DNA from: Harmothoe impar
Lineage: Eukaryota > Annelida > Polychaeta > Phyllodocida > Polynoidae
Reading direction: 5' to 3'
NCBI GenBank assembly: GCA_947462335.1
Contig: OX381720.1
Location: 565,501-629,500 of the forward strand
Length of the DNA: 64,000 nt
Below are positions 1-10,588 of this stretch, piece after piece. Below the pieces are notes generated by a model that searched no databases, was not told where the DNA came from, and worked only from the letters and a program-made list of their open reading frames with translations. Position 1 is the stretch's first letter, and each line of letters begins with the position of its first letter. The translations under genes and the position numbers were made by a program.

Positions 1-3000
1 TCTTCCTCATGACGTCTCTTGTAGTTGTAGCGGATGCCACCCTCGGCAGTCCCATCCTCGTCTGTCAGTTCAAATGGGAATCCGTACTTACACTTTCTGA
101 TGATTTTGCCTGCCACTCGAGGGAAACATCTGGCTGGACGACACTCGTGGATTTGGAACTGGCCCACCACATTCCGCATTTCCTTTACAGAGTCCTTGTG
201 CTGTTCACGGCTCTCCGGCCGGGGAAATTCAGCTCTCACCGCATCCGCTGGAATAGTGCCGGGCTCACACCACACCACCATGTGAATATGAATAGCTCCG
301 CGCCCTTGAAATTCTACTCTGTACCACGAATCACGGACCTTACCAATGGGGCCGTTTTCGTTCTGCAGCACATAAGACTTGAACTGTGCGAAACGTTTGA
401 AGAATGCGACAGTTGTCTCCACCGAGAAGAGAACCGTCGACGACGTGTTTGAATCTGTACAGATTCGACCATCAGGTACTGTTGGATAGGCCCCATAGCC
501 ATGCTTCACCACCGTTTGCAGTTCGGGCCATCCGTCGTTCTGTGTGAGTGTGATGAAGAAGTCTGGCTGTCCCAATTCCGTACTGACGGCCACCAGCTCA
601 AGCAGCCTCGCCTTCCAATATGACTTACTGCCGACCACAGTGTTTGGCAGTGTACTTCCAAACTGCGAGAACTTCCCTTCGGTGCTCGAATTACTCTCTC
701 GTAGCTGACCCACATTGGGAACCTCGGTACCCGGCTCTGTAGTAATGACTCTGGTTTTCGCCACATAGAATAAGCGATCTTTAATCAAGCGGTCCACCCA
801 AAAGAACGAATAGTTGATGTCGGATCTCCACCGGGAATCATAGCAGAGAACCCGGAGCTTGATGTACTGCATTGGTTTGAGATCGGAACGCTCAAACCAA
901 CTCCCATGACCATATGGAAATAGCCATGTCCATGCCTTTGCCTCCAAGTGCTTATCCCTGTATGAGATGCCCTTATTGAGGTCCACAGCAAATTCGCGTG
1001 AATGTTGGACACCGATGATGTCCTCATGTGGATTAAGACGTGGCAAACCCCTTTCAGGGTCCAGAGGGACAGCCCATGCTACTGATTCATCGTTGAGGTG
1101 TTCACATATAGGGTGGCCTCGAGCATCTGGACAGTCTGTCTCAGTGGGAAGTAGATCTATGTCGGCATGCCGGTACAGTGTCTCATAGTTTGATTTGAAA
1201 TCTTTGAACAGAAAATTGTTTCGACCAAAGAATTTCACAGCTGCAACTATTCTCTCATCAGAGACATTCTGCGCCTCCTCGTCCGGACGTCTGACCATGT
1301 AACCGTACAGGCCTGCGTAGTTATGTGCAACTCTCGGCAAAACATTGACTTCTCCAACTTTGTGAACCCAAATACGTCGTGCCTTGTTGTTAGCCTTCTG
1401 GGTAGTAGAAAATATGTTGGCAAGAGAAGCATTGCCCTTCTCGTGATCGTTGCGCAGTGCACTGACAACCTCAGGCAACCGAAAGATGGCAGGATGAGAT
1501 GGATCCGGATTGATGTTGGCAGTGCATGGGTAGTAATTCATAGGACGACGTCTACACTGATAACAGGCATAGAACTTATGTACCACCGTGTTTCCATCCA
1601 AATAGGTGAACTCGTAGGGAAGCTCAAACTCGTAGTCACTCATCGAATATGTTATACGCGCAGGGGGTTCATTCGGTCCTTTCTTGCGGTGGAACAAATG
1701 ACCATACTTTAAATTGCCATAAAGCAACATGCCACAATTAAAGCAAACTGCCTGAAACAGCCGATCTCGGCTACGCTCTACCTGCGTATCGATTAGACGG
1801 TTATACACAATAGTACTAAGAATGCTTAAATTGAAACACATGTCATTAGGCATGTCAGCCTGGCCGGCGTTATCTCCCGTCTCAGCCTCTTTTCCTTCAC
1901 CTGGTAAATCAGACCATTTGGCTTTCTTTCTTTCCTTCTTAAGCTTACTGGCCTTACTGACTATTTTTGATTGGTGTACATTAGACTCTGGCACAAGATT
2001 ATTGAAATGTGCAGCAAGTAGATGTGACCTCATTCCATGGAAGCTATTGATGTTTGGCATGCAAATTTGCTCTTCTGTACGCTGCATAGCAAGCTTCAGC
2101 ATTTCCACCAAATGAGGAGTCCACTTGACTCGCGCCTTCACTACCTTAACTATGGCCGTTCCATCAGCCACCGGAGCGTTGACGTCTTCCTGCTCATGGT
2201 CGTCTTCAACATCTTCGTCCTCATCAAAAACAACTGGACCTTTTGTCTTTCGCTTGTATTTGACCGGGGGATCGACCTCCTCTTCTGCAGAAACGTCTAC
2301 ACCCACCACATGTGAATTTTGTTGCAGAAAGGGCTCGTCCAAAACAAAGTCAACATCCATGTCACATGCTCTACGCTTAGCCTGTTCCTGAGATTGGTCC
2401 TCAGATTGGGAAGATTCATAATAACATACTGTAGGTTTTCCCCTTCTATTGCGCTTCTTGTCTTTGTTGAAATAATCCACGCCATCTGTACACCCGTCTC
2501 CACCTGGTCCTTTGGGCAACAGAGGAACGTCTGACTGCTCTTCTGACCCCGCATCTCCACCTGGACCATGAGACCGAATGGCTGCGTCTCTTTTTGCGAA
2601 CCACTCAGCGTCGCGTGGGAACTGTACCGATCCCCTGAGCTCTGCATTCTCCTTGAGCTTTTGGTAACGCTTTACGAGTGCCTGGGACGACTGCTTGGCG
2701 TCTGGGTAAATTTTCTTCCATTGAACCAATATCAATTTACCAAATTTTAGACTACATTCCTCCGTAAACCTAAACTCTGCTTCGATTTTCAACGCTGCCG
2801 CACCACACATTTCCAGGTTTTCAGTCATGGCCTCGGTCCACTTTGTGTAGACTGTCTTTTTCTTCTCTGGCGGCTCTTTCTTGACACATTCTGAATAGGC
2901 AGGTGGTCTGATATTAAAGTAAGCAGGGGTTTTCTCCTCTAACAGGTGGTAAATACGAATTAAGGAGAGGCCACTCACGGGACTATCAGGATACATTACG

Positions 3001-3164
3001 TTCCATTGATCTTCCATCATGGCTGATAACTCGGCTGGACTGAGCGCTAAATTTCTGCGTTCTACCACGTCCGCATAGACATTACGGAGGACTCCACACA
3101 TATCGGCAGTCCACTTTTCACCATTTTCCTGAGAAGATTGCTCATGGAACACTCCAGACTCCAT
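1..3164 (-). CDS. Helitron Rep/helicase, N-terminal part (cut by window edge)
   Basis: An uninterrupted frame of 1054 codons starts at the ATG at 3164 and is still open at position 1. The C-terminal third of the visible part matches the Helitron N-terminal (HUH Rep) domain. It has LFPYGHG at about residue 745, PDFFITLTQNDGWPE at about 870, and the metal-binding HUH motif HIHMVVW (His959 and His961), followed by the usual Cys-rich HEC..RC and CKYGFPFE segments. Two Cys pairs (CFNCG near 473, CYQC near 534) lie upstream. Residues 1-400 hold three KWT-initiated helical repeats, at about 18, 108 and 346, resembling SANT/Myb-type DNA-binding units and separated by acidic linkers. The catalytic Tyr motif and the PIF1-like helicase would lie left of the window. 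Rep of this family nicks and joins single-stranded DNA for rolling-circle-like transposition. No stop or frameshift is seen, so the copy may be young. Confidence 0.9.
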   Translation of the reverse strand, partial: MESGVFHEQSSQENGEKWTADMCGVLRNVYADVVERRNLALSPAELSAMMEDQWNVMYPDSPVSGLSLIRIYHLLEEKTPAYFNIRPPAYSECVKKEPPEKKKTVYTKWTEAMTENLEMCGAAALKIEAEFRFTEECSLKFGKLILVQWKKIYPDAKQSSQALVKRYQKLKENAELRGSVQFPRDAEWFAKRDAAIRSHGPGGDAGSEEQSDVPLLPKGPGGDGCTDGVDYFNKDKKRNRRGKPTVCYYESSQSEDQSQEQAKRRACDMDVDFVLDEPFLQQNSHVVGVDVSAEEEVDPPVKYKRKTKGPVVFDEDEDVEDDHEQEDVNAPVADGTAIVKVVKARVKWTPHLVEMLKLAMQRTEEQICMPNINSFHGMRSHLLAAHFNNLVPESNVHQSKIVSKASKLKKERKKAKWSDLPGEGKEAETGDNAGQADMPNDMCFNLSILSTIVYNRLIDTQVERSRDRLFQAVCFNCGMLLYGNLKYGHLFHRKKGPNEPPARITYSMSDYEFELPYEFTYLDGNTVVHKFYACYQCRRRPMNYYPCTANINPDPSHPAIFRLPEVVSALRNDHEKGNASLANIFSTTQKANNKARRIWVHKVGEVNVLPRVAHNYAGLYGYMVRRPDEEAQNVSDERIVAAVKFFGRNNFLFKDFKSNYETLYRHADIDLLPTETDCPDARGHPICEHLNDESVAWAVPLDPERGLPRLNPHEDIIGVQHSREFAVDLNKGISYRDKHLEAKAWTWLFPYGHGSWFERSDLKPMQYIKLRVLCYDSRWRSDINYSFFWVDRLIKDRLFYVAKTRVITTEPGTEVPNVGQLRESNSSTEGKFSQFGSTLPNTVVGSKSYWKARLLELVAVSTELGQPDFFITLTQNDGWPELQTVVKHGYGAYPTVPDGRICTDSNTSSTVLFSVETTVAFFKRFAQFKSYVLQNENGPIGKVRDSWYRVEFQGRGAIHIHMVVWCEPGTIPADAVRAEFPRPESREQHKDSVKEMRNVVGQFQIHECRPARCFPRVAGKIIRKCKYGFPFELTDEDGTAEGGIRYNYKRRHEE

Positions 3165-3223
3165 AGCAACTGTAGTACTGGTATTGTATGGCTAATTATG
3201 TTGCCTTGCACAACGCAGAGAAG

Positions 3224-3250
3224 GCTGCAAGAAAGAGGGAGCAGAGAAAT
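3224..3250 (-). promoter_or_regulatory. 3' splice site ahead of Rep ORF
   Basis: On the minus strand a pyrimidine-rich run ending TTTCTTGCAG places a canonical acceptor at 3225/3224, 60 bases before the Rep ATG at 3164. This suggests that the Rep exon is spliced to something upstream, which could include the blocks at 3255-5321. It is a motif reading only. Confidence 0.45.
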
Positions 3251-3254
3251 TATT

Positions 3255-4211
3255 TTAATTTATATTGTCGCTGTTGTACACACCATACAACAGTTCACAA
3301 CACTGTTGAGATAACCCTCTAGAAGACGGGGAAAATAATACTTCCCCCGTGGAAAGAAAGGTCATTTTGTGGAGTATAGTAGTCCGTGTGGAGACTTCCA
3401 ACTGCTCTTCTAGGTTTTCCTCTACTTCACCCCATCCTTCGCTTTCAGGGTACATAGCTGAGTTGCCAATTTGAAATGCCTCCGCAGGTAATGAACCCCA
3501 ATCACAGGCCTGCCAGACAGACTCATCCATGTCGACAATTTGGTTCAGATACTGCTCCAATTCTCTGTCCTCAAACTCCACTACCATATTCGGTGGCAGA
3601 CTACCTGGAGATTCGGGAGTGGGGAACATGTCCACGCAATAGTCTGCCGACTGAATTGAACTCAGATCACCCTCTGAACACTCCCCCTCGGTCTGCCTTG
3701 TGTCATCATCGGTGAAGTAGCCATATTGAACAGAGATGTACTCTGACACAGCATACTGGGGGATGGACGTGTTAAATCCAAGGGTGAACATTTCAGCAAC
3801 AATTTCTCGCGGTCGCAAAAGGCTGGAATCATAGTACACCTCCACCATGTATCCACAGGCCTCAGCCTGTACAGACTTGTCCGTGTGGCCGTAAGATATT
3901 ATATTGTCTTCCTTGTTGTACTCAGCCAGTTGACAGACAACATCAATGCCAGGAGACAAACAAAAATATACCCCCAATTCAAATGCTGTAGACTTGACCT
4001 GAACGTGTCGAGGTAGGGCAATTTTTACAGGTGCAAAGATGGGCTGCTTGACCACTGCCAAAATTGTTTTGGTATGAAAGGGATTGGAAGCCACAAGCAG
4101 AGGAGACATTTCCAATCCGTTATCCACCACAGCATTTAATGCCAACAGTTTCAGTGTGGGGAAAAGAGGCATGACTTTTATCTGAAAAATGGAAGAGGGA
4201 AGAATAGACAT
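3255..4211 (-). CDS. Unknown protein or exon, weak ZU5-like start
   Basis: The frame is open from the ATG at 4211 (318 aa) to a stop at 3255. A strong acceptor (pyrimidine tract then TTTTTCAG) falls at about 4182, so the first ten residues may be intronic and the true exon may start at 4181. The first 75 residues have a pattern seen in ZU5 beta-sandwich domains: an MSPLLVASNP-like strand, then a PVKIALPRH strand. The rest is acidic, with no domain I recognise. It lies 90 bases upstream of the Rep ORF on the same strand and almost abuts the next block at 4216. ZU5 domains sit in ankyrins, UNC5, PIDD and many invertebrate Death-fold receptors, but assignment here is tentative. It could instead be an accessory ORF of the Helitron. 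Confidence 0.5.
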   Translation of the reverse strand: MSILPSSIFQIKVMPLFPTLKLLALNAVVDNGLEMSPLLVASNPFHTKTILAVVKQPIFAPVKIALPRHVQVKSTAFELGVYFCLSPGIDVVCQLAEYNKEDNIISYGHTDKSVQAEACGYMVEVYYDSSLLRPREIVAEMFTLGFNTSIPQYAVSEYISVQYGYFTDDDTRQTEGECSEGDLSSIQSADYCVDMFPTPESPGSLPPNMVVEFEDRELEQYLNQIVDMDESVWQACDWGSLPAEAFQIGNSAMYPESEGWGEVEENLEEQLEVSTRTTILHKMTFLSTGEVLFSPSSRGLSQQCCELLYGVYNSDNIN

Positions 4212-4215
4212 ATGT

Positions 4216-4713
4216 TCATTCTTCGTCCGCACTCTTTGAAAACCACAGGTCTTCGGATATGGATGTTTCGACACAGGTAACAGAGATATCGTTCAGGGGT
4301 ATTATTCGTATGGTGCGTTTGACCACAGAACTATACTCTGCACACCTCAGCACTGTAGCTTGCTGAAGACGAAGGGTGACAGCTTCAGTCATGGGGAATA
4401 AGTGAAGGTCAGTGGACTTGAGAAAGTCATCTCCCGAAACAACACGCGACCGTATGTACACCTGAATGAACATTGTAACGTCGTCCTGGCACATGTTTGA
4501 AATTGTTTTAGAATGAAAATGATATTCACAATGCGGGAAAAGATAGGTCACATCCTCGTTCAGAGAGACAAAACACCCGACCCCATAGGCAAGAGGACTA
4601 ATAGTAAGTGGACCATTGACATGAAGCTCTGTAGACGGTCGCTCAATCTCCACAACCTGCAATTCATCGGCGAAAACATCGGCGTACAGACGCTTAGTAA
4701 GCCAGTGATCCTG
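4216..4713 (-). CDS. Unknown exon with ZU5-like pattern
   Basis: The frame is open from about 4716 to a stop at 4216 and has no convincing ATG, so it is read as an exon. A plausible acceptor (pyrimidine-rich, ending TGACAG/CAG) gives a start near 4713. The translation carries LTISPLAYGVGCF followed by a YLFPHCEYHF strand, which recalls the 'SPVV-CGP-F-KPV-LPHC' core of ZU5 domains. A second beta-rich half follows that could be UPA-like. It overlaps the 5' end of the block at 3255-4211 in another frame. No consensus donor joins the two, so they may be separate genes, or a frameshift may have split one gene. The resemblance is by eye only. Confidence 0.4.
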   Translation of the reverse strand, partial: QDHWLTKRLYADVFADELQVVEIERPSTELHVNGPLTISPLAYGVGCFVSLNEDVTYLFPHCEYHFHSKTISNMCQDDVTMFIQVYIRSRVVSGDDFLKSTDLHLFPMTEAVTLRLQQATVLRCAEYSSVVKRTIRIIPLNDISVTCVETSISEDLWFSKSADEE

Positions 4714-4869
4714 CTGTCATACAGGAAGAGCTGCAGCAGCAAGGTCTCTCAATTTGGGAAACATGTCGTGACTGTGACTGTGGGTTTTGAGAAAAGAAGA
4801 CAGTTGACCATGTTAGGTGTTACCCACCAGAACAGACGAACAACAATACAACGTACCTACCCAGTTGAC

Positions 4870-5321
4870 TTAAAAGTTCCCCATCGCGACTGTGCTGCCT
4901 GTCTCCATGACATAAAATTCTCCGTTGTCTTGCATGGGCTCAAACATGTAAGCAGTCTCCCTTGACAGCGAGCTGAGATAACTCAGACCGCAGTTGTCCA
5001 TTAGTGTCCACTTATGGAACAATGGACAGAAACGATCTTGAAATATTATGTGGATACAACCCCAACCTTTCTCCATGTCGGACAGGAGGCAAGTGCTGTC
5101 TTTGTGGATAGCTACTTGGTAAAACACTCCCTCCTTCTGCAGAGTATTTATAATGTTGTTGATAGCACAATACCAATAATGACACTCACTATTGTAACTC
5201 TGGAAAGGTTCCCCTTCTTTTTGTCCCTTTGAGATAAACTCCCATATCTCTTGCGCATATGTAATTTCAACATGTGCTCTCACAGTAAACAGGTATAAAT
5301 CGTCGCAGCTCATATTGACAC
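4870..5321 (-). CDS. Unknown 147-aa protein or exon
   Basis: The ATG at 5313 opens a 147-codon frame ending at 4870. It lies 8 bases inside an exon defined by a near-perfect acceptor (CCCTTTACAG/GTGTC at 5322/5321). The protein is rich in Trp, Tyr and Cys (HYWYCAINN, HKWTLMDNCG) and has no signal peptide or obvious membrane segment. I do not recognise a family. A donor-like AG/GTACGT lies just after the stop at about 4850, so the stop may precede a 3' UTR intron or the block may be part of a longer gene that has decayed. It is the most upstream of three same-strand blocks leading to the Helitron Rep ORF. Confidence 0.45.
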
Positions 5322-5685
5322 CTGTAAAGGGAATTATTTTTATTAAAGAATGTCTTTACTTTTATACTTTTCGATGAATTGTATACAGCCATAGAATAAA
5401 ATATATAATTATTATTATTTTTAGTATTAGTATTAACGCCATGTTTAATTGAATTTCTCTTGTTATTATAGATGGAACTACCACCCACAGAAGACTAAAA
5501 TGACCTGCCGACCTTCAGATATGCAGTATACGACACAACCCCAACCATACTGGCCTGCGACGTCATCAAAAGCATGTCAAGTCATCAGTTTATTCAAGAA
5601 GGTCTTGCTCAGTATCCCATCAAGGAGATGTTGACCGAGCAGATGTGTGTATGCAATTCAGCCAGGTCAAAAGACCACGTACATC
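5322..5685. other. Non-coding, probable intron
   Basis: AT-rich sequence immediately upstream of the 5321 acceptor, with a short TTA/TTG microsatellite-like run near 5400-5440. No gene is visible. Confidence 0.5.
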
Positions 5686-5990
5686 ACTACCCACCTTGAA
5701 AGCCATTAATTAACACATCAAGGAGATGTTACATTAAGATGAAATTTTTGGCAGTGGGATATGAGTGTGTTGTGCATGATAGTGTTTTAGACCCACCTTG
5801 AAAGCCAGCTATAATCACATGAAATGATTGTGAAAACGAACACTTCTGTGTTTGGCAGTGGGTAATACATGTGGTGATATGTGATAAAAAGGCCCACCTG
5901 CAAGCCATAACTCACATTAAAGGTAAATAAACACACTTGCAAAGTGCTAAAGGAAATATACCTGTGAGTTACTGGCAGTGGCAGTGGCAT
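5686..5990. repeat. Tandem repeat, about 100-bp unit, 3 copies
   Basis: Three degenerate units each run from 'cccacctTgaaagcc' to 'ggcagtgg' (starting near 5690, 5790 and 5895). The same unit appears in reverse orientation at 32270-32400, so it is a dispersed satellite-like repeat. Confidence 0.6.
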
Positions 5991-7095
5991 GTGAAATATG
6001 TGACATGACATGGATTTACCGGAGAGTGGCAGGGACATTAACTGTGAGTACACCCAGTTTACCATGCACCTACTCACATAACCTTGGTTTAAGACCAACT
6101 CGGGATTTACTTTCTTACTAACATAAAACTAAGGAAGATATTTCAAACAACTCAGGAACACTACGCTTGATTCAATACACAACCCAACAACACTGCATTT
6201 AAATTGATACAGCACAGTTATCACTTTAGGGACTTGAATGAACTAAAGGACATGTCAACCAAGCAGACAACTGTTATTAGTTTAGTTGTTAGTTATTATT
6301 TCTCAAAGATGGATACAACCTTGATATTTTCAGAGTAACTGGACTGTTACACTTGTGACGATGGCAGACCAAAATATTGTTGAATAGAACCATGCATAGT
6401 TACATGACTTATATATTGAATTTCTACATATGCAAGGCTACTGGCTGACATGTGTACTTATAGTTTCAGCGTGCTAGAAATACGTCCCGTGTGTGACTGA
6501 AATACACTGTAAAATTGAAATTTTCAGTTCTTAAATAGGCAATAGTACTGGCTGATAGGTGTTGTTGGGGTGGCGCCCCCTGTACCATACAACTACGCCC
6601 TGTGTATGACTGAAATAGCCTGTAAAATTATATCTTGAGATTTTACATAGGCAATGCTACTGCCTGATATGTATTCTTGACGTGGCGCCCCCTATACTAT
6701 ACAGGGCACACTACGCCCACTTTTTTTTTTTTACATATAGACTATGGCACTGGCCAGAATGAGATTGTTGCTTCACATGCCAGTTACACATACACATTTC
6801 TAGAAATGCATTTATGCATAAATTGATGTATAATGAGGGCAAAAGGGATGATACATAAATAGATGATGCCACCCCTGAACAGTTAAGTAGTGTACTAAGG
6901 TATGTGCAAGTTGCATGAATAGGTCTTCTGAAATATAAATACCCATTATATTGTAGCTAGCATTTTTGATGAGTTCTCTAGCGTCCCAGTTTTTATAATG
7001 GAAATTATGATACCGGTACTTATGTGTAGAGTGAGAAAATTTGAGTGGAGAATTTGTTAATTTAGGATTGACCTATAAACATATCATATAAAGGG
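5991..7095. other. AT-rich spacer with one 120-bp direct duplication
   Basis: Positions 6476-6595 and 6596-6716 are two diverged copies of a 120-bp segment that ends in 'tggcgccccctataccatac'. The remainder shows no gene or recognised element. Confidence 0.5.
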
Positions 7096-8052
7096 TTAGG
7101 CCTATATCTCCAATATCACACCTGCACACAATCTAATATAGACCTTGAAATTTGTTACTTGCGGGGGGGGGGGGGGGGTTGGGGAATTTTGAAATTTGAG
7201 CACAACTTAAACTATACAGTACCGGTATGAACTCACAGACCAATGTGACCAAAACTAAAGTGCCCATTTCGGGGAGTTAGGCCTATTTCTCAAATATGAC
7301 ACTTGTACACAATCTAATATAGACCTTGAAATTACAGAAAAAAATATTTCCAGGAAAATGGGTCAATTTTTTACTTCAGGGGGGGGGGTTGGGGAATTTT
7401 GAAATCTGAGCACAACTTAAACTACACAGTACCGGTATGGACTGACAGACCAATGTGACCAAAACTAAAGTGCCCATTTCGGGGAGTTAGGCCTATTTCT
7501 CAAATATGACACTTGTACACAATCTAATATAGACCTTGAAATTACAGAAAAAAATATTTCCATGAAAATGGGTCAATTTTTTACTTCAGTGGGGGGGGTT
7601 GGGGAATTTTGAAATCTGAGCACAACTTAAACTACACAGTACCGGTATGGACTGACAGACCAATGTGACCAAAACTAAAGTGCCCATTTCGGGGAGTTAG
7701 GCCTATTTCTCAAATATGACACTTGTACACAATCTAATATAGACCTTGAAATTACAGAAAAAAATGTTTCCAGGAAAATGGGTCAATTTTTTACTTCAGT
7801 GGGGGGGGTTGGGGAATTTTGAAATCTGAGCACAACTTAAAATACACAGTACCGGTATGGACTGACAGACCAATGTGACCAAAACTAAAGTGCCCATTTC
7901 GGGGAGTTAGGCCTATTTCTCAAATATGACACTTGTACACAATCTAAAATAGACCTTGAAATTACAGAAAAAAATATTTCCAGGAAAATGGGTCAATTTT
8001 TTACTTCAGTGGGGGGGGGGGGTTGGGGAATTTTGAAATCTGAGAATTTTGA
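7096..8052. repeat. Satellite-like array, 210-bp unit, about 4.5 copies
   Basis: The unit runs from an oligo-G stretch plus 'ttggggaattttgaaat', through 'acagtaccggtatg' and 'ggggagttaggcctat', to 'gggtcaattttttactt'. Copies start near 7170, 7380, 7590, 7800 and 8010 with exact 210-base spacing in the middle. The first copy is the most diverged. Unit-to-unit identity in the core is very high, which points to recent homogenisation. Confidence 0.9.
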
Positions 8053-9027
8053 AATTATAGAGATCATATCATAATAATAGTACCGCTAGAACATGCTTGC
8101 CATAAATTCTTTATAGATTATTTCAAGTAACAAATTAAACATAATAATACACTTGTTAACCCTTTAAGACAGCAGAGTGCTTTAACCCTTTAAGGATGGC
8201 ATGTCACTGAAAGCTAACATTTGATGGAATGATGCACCAATGCAGCCCCAACCCCAGAGAGTGTTATGATGCAGACCCGGAGTGTCTCAACCATGTAGGG
8301 TTGGCATAGTGCTTGAATGCACGCCTCACGAGTTACTTGCTGCATTCATGCATAATGACGACAAAAGAGGATGATACATTGGGCCATGATGCTGTCATTC
8401 AAGGGTTGATGGAGTATGCCCTTTCTTTGCAGAGTGACATGAACTCGTGAGGACTGCATTTATGCATGATACCAATGCTATGGGATTGATACACTCTCAA
8501 AAGGTTCGTCATGATATGTGCATAAACACCACCGTCCAAAGATCATAAACTGTGGTCTGGTAAGACCTAGTCTTGACCTTGTGAGTCAGTGCATTTTGGC
8601 GACTTCATACTTGAATACATCTTACATGACACCAGAAAATGATATGCACATGAAAACATAAAACAAACAACTTGAGATGGTGTAAAAGCAAACACACTGC
8701 ACTGAATTTACGGTAGTTTTTTTTAAAAGACTAATTTGCAAAAAGGTGGCTCCATTTTACAACGGAATATGAATTTATTCTTATTCATAAGTTAGCCATA
8801 TTATACTTCTCAACTTTAAGCCCAGAAGAAGGATATACAGACTAAATGATTCAGAAAATGCGGACAATTTTTTTGAAAAGTGTTTGCTTTAAACCAACAA
8901 CTCAATAACCCTAAAATAGGACAGGAACTGTGAGATGTGACGTGTTAGCATCTGACCCCCCCCCCCCCCCACTCACACACACACAGTTACTCTCCTATTT
9001 CTTTGTATATTGAAGAAAACAACTTAC
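8053..9027. other. Non-coding, probable intron sequence
   Basis: No gene seen. It contains a poly-C/CA run at 8957-8985 and several short repeats of 'tttatgcat'. It lies between the 9028 donor and the array, so it is probably intronic if the exons at 9028-9198 and 5321 belong to one gene. Confidence 0.4.
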
Positions 9028-9198
9028 GGTGATTGACGTGGAGTGTCTTGATCTTGATATACACTTGAAGTTGACACAGTGATTGACGTGGAGTGTCTTG
9101 ATCTCAGAACTTGAACTGGAAATTGACTTGATGATGATGATGATGATGATGTTGAACTGTGAATTGACTTGGAGAATGCCGAGGCTGTATTCTGGGAA
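9028..9198 (-). other. Predicted internal exon, Ser/Thr-rich
   Basis: On the minus strand a pyrimidine tract ending CACCCAG gives an acceptor at 9199, with an alternative CCCAG at 9192. ACC/GTAAGT gives a donor at 9027. The exon is 171 bases, a multiple of three, and two frames are open. The more protein-like frame is Ser-rich through a (TCA)n microsatellite at about 9131-9150 and holds a duplicated RSRHSTSITV-type motif, from a 48-bp duplication. It may belong to the gene whose later exon starts at 5321. No transcript evidence is available. Confidence 0.4.
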
Positions 9199-9429
9199 CT
9201 GGGTGTCCAAGAAAAAAGAAAGAATGTGTGAATGAATGAATGACTGAATGAACCACATATGTGTTTAATTAACATTATTTACCGAAGTTATTCACATTAA
9301 AATAACCGTAGGTAGCATAAATTTGTTGTTAATTGAATTTTACCGGAATTTCACAAAATTTACTTGAGATTTACATGACATTTCCACAGCAAAAATAATA
9401 ACCAACAGTGCGCACGTCTTGACACTCAC

Positions 9430-9490
9430 CTTGAAAGAACTCAGAATGCCTTCAAACTTGTCTGAAGCGCTCTCTTATAGTCCGATGTCA
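9430..9490 (-). other. Predicted first exon (5' UTR), minus strand
   Basis: CTTTCAAG/GTGAGT is a textbook donor at 9430/9429. A TATA-like ATTTATAGAC lies about 30 bases upstream of position 9490, so transcription could start near there. No ATG lies in the short exon, which would be leader sequence. It has upstream CArG and GC boxes at 9766-9846. Confidence 0.4.
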
Positions 9491-9765
9491 ACAAACCCGA
9501 AGTGGCGGTGACGGTCTATAAATTGCTCGTTTCATCAACTCTCCATCAAAAATAACCATTGAAAAGCGAAAATAAGAGTTATTTTAGGATGTAATATGCA
9601 TTGACACCTATATTTTGATGAAAAATAGTTTTATTTCTTCAAAAGTACACTTTGATGACCCTCAGGCGGTGAAACTTTGTCGCTACTTCTCTGACGTCAC
9701 TGACACATCAACCAATGAGCGTGCGGCAGTGTCCTGTGATTGATGGGCGTCCACTGGATGGCGTG

Positions 9766-9846
9766 CCATATTTGGAAATGTGGGCGGGGCTTAATGATAC
9801 CGCACGCCTTTGGTTGGTGTGCCATATTTGGAGATGGGGGCGGGGC
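9766..9846. promoter_or_regulatory. Duplicated CArG + GC-box module
   Basis: CCATATTTGG occurs at 9766-9775 and 9822-9831, a perfect CC(A/T)6GG serum-response box. Each copy is followed within 15 bases by GGGCGGGGC (9782-9790 and 9838-9846) and 'ttaatgatayCgcacg'. The 56-bp unit is present twice. It lies between two divergent transcription units, about 280-360 bp upstream of the minus-strand leader and about 700 bp upstream of the plus-strand TATA box. Confidence 0.55.
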
Positions 9847-10535
9847 TTAATGATATCGCACGACTCTTGATGTTTTCTTTCCTACTCAATGGCCGGTTTA
9901 CGCCCAGTTTTACTATTACCATTGTATTTGGATGAACAACAAAGCAATGAATATGTTGGAGAAATAAAGCATAATGTAAATAGGAATTCAAATATTGAGA
10001 GATGAATACAAATAAGATTATTTTAAACGTGTATGGCATACAGCACAAGATGGATTAGTTGAACGTTGTCAACTGAAGTCGACTGGGTCTTGCAAGCTGT
10101 GCTTGTTTATAAATGAAATACCTAATATTATCAATAATATTTAATGTTATGTGTTCTAATTTGAGTTTGCTATTTACTGTTAGAATAAAATATACCACAT
10201 TCATGTTATTATAAGTTTATGTTAGTACTTTATGTGTACCTTATGGCCAACATTATGTGAACATGACCACAACCATCGAAACTCCATGGAAATAATATCT
10301 AAATAACTTAAACAAAGACGATAATTTTTTTAAAATTTTTTTTGCATACATACATGTAACTTATGATGTATTTTATGCACTTCAAATGGTATTTTATTGA
10401 GGACACAACACAGTGCAACATATCAAAGTGTGCTCCGCAAGAAACACAACTTTAGGTTATGTCAGGTTCAGTAAAAAAAAAAATTTGGAGGAGAGGGGGG
10501 AGTACACAAACGTCCGCGCTCATAGACGCTAGGCC
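9847..10535. other. Intergenic AT-rich spacer
   Basis: No gene is seen. The stretch has AT-rich single-copy-looking sequence and a purine run just upstream of the TATA box at 10536. Confidence 0.4.
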
Positions 10536-10543
10536 TATAAAAG
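10536..10543 (+). promoter_or_regulatory. TATA box
   Basis: TATAAAAG lies 53 bases upstream of the ATG at 10589. A start near 10566 would give a 5' UTR of roughly 20-25 bases. Confidence 0.6.
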
Positions 10544-10588
10544 CACACTCCACACAGACACAAGTGTCATTTGGTGACTTGCGTCAGT

